From the NCBI GenBank assembly GCA_024692805.1, contig JAILMD010000053.1, positions 1 to 9,201 of the forward strand: a stretch of DNA of 9,201 bases, read 5' to 3'. The notes below the pieces were generated by a model that had not been told where the DNA came from, did no database searches, and saw only the letters and a program-made list of their open reading frames with translations. Below, in pieces: positions 5,337-9,201 of this stretch. Origin of the DNA: a bacterium (GTDB lineage Bacteria > Bacillota > Clostridia > Christensenellales > UBA1242). The position numbers were made by a program, and so were the translations under genes. Every line of letters begins with the position of its first letter. Position 1 is the first letter of the stretch.

Positions 5337-7439
5337 ATGAAAGTAGTTTTTATTGAAGGTCCAGGTAAACAAGAAAGCGTTCAAAAATATCTTGGGTCTG
5401 AATATAAAGTTATCCCAACACTTGGCCACGTTCGTGACTTGCCAGCAAGAGGGTTGGGAGTTGATATTGCTAACAACTTTAAACCTGAATATGTTGTTAT
5501 GCCAGACAAACAAAAAACAGTTGCTAAAATAATTAGTGAAGCTAAAAAAGCTGATGGTGTTTTGCTTGCAACCGACCCTGATAGAGAAGGTGAAGCAATC
5601 GCGTGGCACGTTTCTAAAATTTTAGGTCTTAGCGAAAATGAGCCTTGCAGAATTGTTTTTAACGAAATTAGTAAATCTGCAATAACAAAAGGCTTAGGTG
5701 AAGCAAGGCCAATTGATATTAACCTTGTTGATGCTCAACAGGCAAGGCGCGTTCTTGATAGGCTAGTTGGTTATAAACTTAGCCCACTTCTTTGCAAAAA
5801 AATTCAAAAGAACCTTAGCGCTGGCCGTGTTCAATCAGTAACTTTAAGGTTACTTGTTGATCGTGAGCGTGAAATCGAAAACTTTAAGCCAGAAGAATAT
5901 TGGACATTAACCGCAACTCTAAACAAAGAAGGCGCTAAGCAAAAAGTTAATTGCTATCTTGCTGATGGAAAAGATAAAAAGATTAAAACAAAAGAAGAAA
6001 TGGATCAAATCGTTTCTGCCGTTAAAGATGAAAAGTTTGTTGCAACAATGGTTAAAAAGAGCGTAACAAGCAGTCATCCAAGCGCTCCTTTTACGACTTC
6101 AACAATGCAACAAGATGCGCTTAACAAACTCGGAATGAGCCTAAAACAAACAACTCAAACTGCTCAAGGGCTTTATGAAGGTGTTGACGTTGAAGGCGAA
6201 GGTAAAGTTGCTTTAGTTACTTATATCAGAACTGACTCAGTTAGAATTAGTCCTGAAGCGCAAGCAAAGGCGAAAGACTTTATTGTTGAAAAATATGGCG
6301 AAAAATATATTCCTGAAAAGCCAAGATTCTATAAGAATAAAAAAGATGCTCAAGATGCTCACGAAGCAATCAGACCGATAACTCTTGAAAGAACGCCTGA
6401 AAGCCTTAAAGATAAAATAGGAAAACCTTTCTATAAACTTTATAAACTTATTTATGATAGGTTTCTTGCTAGCCAAATGGCTGACGCAACTTATAATTCA
6501 TTAAGCGTTGAGTTTGACAGCGCAGGTTATAAGTTTAAAACAACAGGTCGCGCACCAATCTTCGATGGTTACACTGTTGTTTATTCAAACTTCGTTGAAG
6601 AAGGTGAAGATGAAGTAAACACAAAACTTCCTGATATTAACGAAAACGAAAGTTTTGATTGCAATGATCTTCTTCCTGAACAAAAATATACTAAGGCACC
6701 TGCTCGTTACACTGAGGCAAGCCTTGTTAAAACAATGGAAGAAAAGGGAATTGGTCGTCCCGCAACTTATACGCAAACTGTTTCAGTTATTATGAGCCGA
6801 AACTATGCTGAAAAAGAAGGCAAGGCATTAAAAGCAACTGAATTAGGTAAGCGCGTTGTTGATATGCTTATTAAATTTTTCCCTAATATTATGAACATTG
6901 GGTTTACCGCTGAAATGGAAGACAAACTTGATGACATTGAATATGGCGGAAAAGTTTGGCAAAACGTTGTTGGCGAATTTTACACAGGTTTTGAGAAAGA
7001 ACTTAACGTTGCTCAAAAAGATAACAACGTTGATAAAGTTCCAGATGAGCCAAGTGATGAAGTTTGTGAAAAATGTGGTTCTAAAATGGTTATTAAAACA
7101 GGAAAATATGGTAAGTTCCTTGCTTGCCCTAATTTCCCAACCTGCAAAAACACTCGCCCTATAGTTGAAGTTAAATTAGTTGGCGTTTGCCCTAAATGTG
7201 GTAAGCCATTAAGAGAACTTAAAACAAAGGCAGGAAAACTCTTTTATGGTTGCGCCGGTTATCCTGATTGTGACTATAAGTCTTGGGATATTCCAAGCCC
7301 TGAAAAATGCCCAAAATGTGGTGCTGATATGATTGAAAAACACTATAAGAGTTATCACTTAACTAAATGCACAAAATGTGATTTTTCAAGAAAAGACGAA
7401 ATTAAGAAAAAAGAGGCAACAGAGCCAAGCGAGGAATAA
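5337..7439 (+). CDS. topA: DNA topoisomerase I (type IA)
   Basis: Topoisomerase I relaxes negatively supercoiled DNA by cutting one strand and forming a 5'-phosphotyrosine link. The 700 residues are typical for Firmicutes. The N-terminal toprim domain has the acidic triad Asp80, Asp82, Glu84 in TDPDREGE. The catalytic tyrosine is Tyr296 in YIRTDS, with Arg298, and HEAIRP lies at 342-347; GIGRPATY follows in the central domain. The C-terminus holds three topoisomerase zinc fingers: Cys577, 580, 597, 603; Cys618, 621, 639, 645; and Cys658, 661, 678, 681. An unusual point is the first toprim motif, which reads IEGPGKQES instead of the common VESPAKA; the key Glu7 and Lys11 are kept. The start has AGGAG at 5327-5331. 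The stop codon overlaps the trmFO start by one base (TAATG), implying translational coupling. Confidence 0.97.
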   Translation: MKVVFIEGPGKQESVQKYLGSEYKVIPTLGHVRDLPARGLGVDIANNFKPEYVVMPDKQKTVAKIISEAKKADGVLLATDPDREGEAIAWHVSKILGLSENEPCRIVFNEISKSAITKGLGEARPIDINLVDAQQARRVLDRLVGYKLSPLLCKKIQKNLSAGRVQSVTLRLLVDREREIENFKPEEYWTLTATLNKEGAKQKVNCYLADGKDKKIKTKEEMDQIVSAVKDEKFVATMVKKSVTSSHPSAPFTTSTMQQDALNKLGMSLKQTTQTAQGLYEGVDVEGEGKVALVTYIRTDSVRISPEAQAKAKDFIVEKYGEKYIPEKPRFYKNKKDAQDAHEAIRPITLERTPESLKDKIGKPFYKLYKLIYDRFLASQMADATYNSLSVEFDSAGYKFKTTGRAPIFDGYTVVYSNFVEEGEDEVNTKLPDINENESFDCNDLLPEQKYTKAPARYTEASLVKTMEEKGIGRPATYTQTVSVIMSRNYAEKEGKALKATELGKRVVDMLIKFFPNIMNIGFTAEMEDKLDDIEYGGKVWQNVVGEFYTGFEKELNVAQKDNNVDKVPDEPSDEVCEKCGSKMVIKTGKYGKFLACPNFPTCKNTRPIVEVKLVGVCPKCGKPLRELKTKAGKLFYGCAGYPDCDYKSWDIPSPEKCPKCGADMIEKHYKSYHLTKCTKCDFSRKDEIKKKEATEPSEE

Positions 7440-8731
7440 TGAGCGAAGCAATTGTTATCGGTGGCGGGCTTGCTGGATGTGAGGCCGCTTACCAATTAGC
7501 AAAAAGGGGAATATTAGTTAAGCTTTATGAACAAAAGCCTAAAGTTTTTTCTCCTGCTCATAAATCTCAAACGTTAGCCGAAATTGTTTGCTCAAATTCG
7601 CTTAAATCAACACTTATTGATTCAGCAAGTGGTTTGCTTAAAGCCGAACTAGAACTTCTTGATTGCCTTATTTTAAAAATGGCAAAAGCGAATAGCGTTC
7701 CCGCTGGAAGCGCTTTAGCTGTTGATAGAGATGCCTTTTCAAAAAGTGTTGATGACTTTATTAGAAAACAGCCTAATATAACAATAATAAACCAAGAAGT
7801 TGAAGATTTTACTGACAATAACACGATTATTGCAACAGGTCCATTAACGGCAGGAAAACTTTATGAAAATCTAACGAGTTTTTTAGGTGAAAACAATCTT
7901 CATTTCTATGATGCAAGCGCTCCAATAGTTAGCGGAGAAACTATCGACTATTCTAAAACGTTTAGCGCTTCAAGATTTGATAAGGGCGAAAGCGATTATA
8001 TTAATTGTCCACTTGATAAAGATGAATACTATAAATTTGTTAACGAACTAGTTAACGCCAAACGTGTTGAGCTTCATGATTTTGAAAAGAAAGAAATTTT
8101 CGAAGGCTGTATGCCAATTGAAGTTATGGCTTCAAGGGGGATTGATTCATTAAGATTTGGTCCACTAAAACCTGTTGGGCTTAAACTTGAAACCGGAAAG
8201 CGACCCTTTGCTGTTGTTCAGTTAAGGCGCGAAAACACTGAGGGAAGTTTGTTTAACCTTGTTGGCTTTCAAACTAATTTAACCTTTGGTGAACAAAAGC
8301 GAGTTTTTAGTTTAATTCCGGCTCTTAATAACGCTGAATTTGTTAAATATGGCGTTATGCACCGCAATTCATTTATTTGCGCTCCTAAGTTTTTAAATAA
8401 AGACTTTTCAGTTAAGGGCCATGATAGGTTATTTATTGCTGGGCAGTTAAGCGGAGTTGAAGGCTATGTTGAAAGCACAATGAGCGGGCTTGTTGCTGGG
8501 ATTAGCCTAGCGAATAAGATTTTAGGCAAAGAGGAAGTAAACTTTCCTAAAACAACAATGATTGGCTCAATAATTAACTATTTAACGAGCCCTAATGATA
8601 ACTTTGAGCCAATGAACGCAAACTTTGGAATTGTTCCTCCGCTTGAAGAAAAAATAAAGGATAAACTGATGAGAAAAGAGGCGCTGTCTCGCCGAGCACT
8701 AGGGGATTTAAAGGAGATTTTATGGAACTAA
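7439..8731 (+). CDS. trmFO: Methylenetetrahydrofolate--tRNA-(uracil-5-)-methyltransferase TrmFO
   Basis: TrmFO makes 5-methyluridine at position 54 of the tRNA T-loop, using methylenetetrahydrofolate and reduced FAD instead of S-adenosylmethionine. The 430 residues match the family length of about 435. The FAD-binding GGGLAG lies at 8-13, ATGPLT at 132-137, and the C-terminal flavin motif AGQLSGVEG at 334-342. Two cysteines stand out: Cys51 in VCSNS and Cys224 in EGCMP; they are 173 residues apart, the same spacing as Cys53 and Cys226 of Bacillus subtilis TrmFO, which have been implicated in catalysis. The start overlaps the topA stop by one base, with GAGG at 7431-7434. The end overlaps the hslU start by ten bases. 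The topA-trmFO pairing is a conserved Firmicute arrangement. Confidence 0.96.
   Translation: MSEAIVIGGGLAGCEAAYQLAKRGILVKLYEQKPKVFSPAHKSQTLAEIVCSNSLKSTLIDSASGLLKAELELLDCLILKMAKANSVPAGSALAVDRDAFSKSVDDFIRKQPNITIINQEVEDFTDNNTIIATGPLTAGKLYENLTSFLGENNLHFYDASAPIVSGETIDYSKTFSASRFDKGESDYINCPLDKDEYYKFVNELVNAKRVELHDFEKKEIFEGCMPIEVMASRGIDSLRFGPLKPVGLKLETGKRPFAVVQLRRENTEGSLFNLVGFQTNLTFGEQKRVFSLIPALNNAEFVKYGVMHRNSFICAPKFLNKDFSVKGHDRLFIAGQLSGVEGYVESTMSGLVAGISLANKILGKEEVNFPKTTMIGSIINYLTSPNDNFEPMNANFGIVPPLEEKIKDKLMRKEALSRRALGDLKEILWN
8711..8716 (+). promoter_or_regulatory. Ribosome binding site of hslU inside trmFO
   Basis: AAGGAG lies within the final trmFO codons, five bases before the ATG at 8722. It supports this start and the overlap of the two genes. 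Confidence 0.85.
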
Positions 8732-9201
8732 CACCAAAACAAATTGTTAACGAACTTGATAGGTTTATAATTGGTCAAAACAACGCTAAAAGAGCAGTTG
8801 CTAATGCCCTTAGAAATAGGTATAGAAGAAGCCAACTTCCTAGCGAACTTCGTGACGAAATAACCCCAAAGAATATTATTATGAAGGGGCCAACTGGTTG
8901 CGGAAAAACTGAAATAGCAAGAAGGCTAGCAAAACTTGTTAAAGCACCATTTGTTAAAGTTGAAGCAACTAAATTTACTGAGGTTGGTTATGTTGGCCGT
9001 GACGTTGAATCAATGATAAGAGACCTTGTTGAAGCAAGCATCAGAATGGTTAAGCTTGAAAAGTTTAACGAGGTTAATGAAAAGGCAACCAAAATTTCAA
9101 ATGAAAAGATTGCTCAAATTTTAGCTAGATCAAGAAGACTTAGAGAGATTGAAACATCTTACGAAGTTCGCAATGCTATGCTTATGGGTGATCTAGCATG
9201 C
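8722..9201 (+). CDS. hslU: HslU/ClpY AAA+ unfoldase subunit, N-terminal part (160 residues)
   Basis: HslU is the hexameric ATP-dependent unfoldase that feeds substrates to the HslV protease in the cytoplasm. Only the first 160 codons are in the window; the full protein is usually 440-470 residues. The N-terminus LTPKQIVNELDRFIIGQ is characteristic, followed by Walker A GPTGCGKT (56-63, Lys62) and the EATKFTEVGYVGRDVES block with the GYVG pore loop at 89-92. This separates it from ClpX, which has an N-terminal zinc finger and a different pore sequence. After about residue 110 the inserted I-domain begins. Walker A has Cys60 where valine is usual. It overlaps trmFO by ten bases and is clearly in the same transcript. 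In Bacillus, hslV would lie directly upstream; it is absent here, so any partner must be downstream or elsewhere. Confidence 0.95.
   Translation, partial: MELTPKQIVNELDRFIIGQNNAKRAVANALRNRYRRSQLPSELRDEITPKNIIMKGPTGCGKTEIARRLAKLVKAPFVKVEATKFTEVGYVGRDVESMIRDLVEASIRMVKLEKFNEVNEKATKISNEKIAQILARSRRLREIETSYEVRNAMLMGDLAC

Noticed and set aside
295..9201. GGCGTT-type words as a DNA uptake sequence linked to comM and dprA
   Set aside because: The words are nearly always in frame as Gly-Val and are matched by parallel GACGTT, AACGTT, GACCTT and AACCTT biases, which fits codon context better than a single uptake motif.
1..9201. Mobile element, CRISPR array, prophage, toxin-antitoxin or defence system
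   Set aside because: I saw no transposase, integrase, long inverted or spaced direct repeats, tRNA or small paired genes. All coding space is housekeeping, and no undescribed multi-gene system is visible.

Overview
This window looks like an ordinary chromosomal housekeeping region of an AT-rich Firmicute (Bacillota), probably an uncultured gut-type Clostridia-like or related lineage. The evidence is the gene order (rpmB facing asp23-fakA, then comM-dprA-topA-trmFO-hslU), the strong AGGAG ribosome binding sites, the strong A/T-ending codon use and the presence of the folate-dependent TrmFO. The standard genetic code fits, because tryptophans are encoded by TGG and no TGA needs to be read through. 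I cannot name a genus.

Layout. Bases 1-87 hold the 5' end of rpmB on the minus strand. Bases 88-294 are a divergent promoter region with one good sigma-A type promoter in each direction and a small dyad between them. Bases 295-2338 are a two-gene unit, an Asp23/YloU-family gene and fakA, separated by a 55-base gap with a small hairpin. Bases 2339-2653 are a 315-base intergenic region with a strong terminator after fakA, a second terminator-like hairpin, a 12-base perfect palindrome and an extended -10 promoter. Bases 2654-9201 are a tightly packed plus-strand cluster: comM, dprA, topA (with its own probable promoter and a leader hairpin), trmFO, and the 5' part of hslU running off the end.

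Function. FakA is the ATP-binding subunit of fatty acid kinase, which activates exogenous fatty acids for phospholipid synthesis. ComM and DprA act on incoming single-stranded DNA in transformation and recombination. TopA relaxes negative supercoils. TrmFO makes the T-loop m5U54 in tRNA. HslU is the AAA+ unfoldase that normally works with the HslV protease. In Bacillus subtilis, dprA-topA-trmFO is followed by codV(xerC)-clpQ(hslV)-clpY(hslU)-codY. Here xerC and hslV are missing between trmFO and hslU, and hslU overlaps trmFO. This is the clearest departure from the textbook order.

I found no mobile element, CRISPR array, tRNA or rRNA, broken gene or convincing novel system. The points worth a second look are small: the missing hslV/xerC, a variant toprim motif in TopA, intergenic hairpins and palindromes, and a marked codon-context bias.
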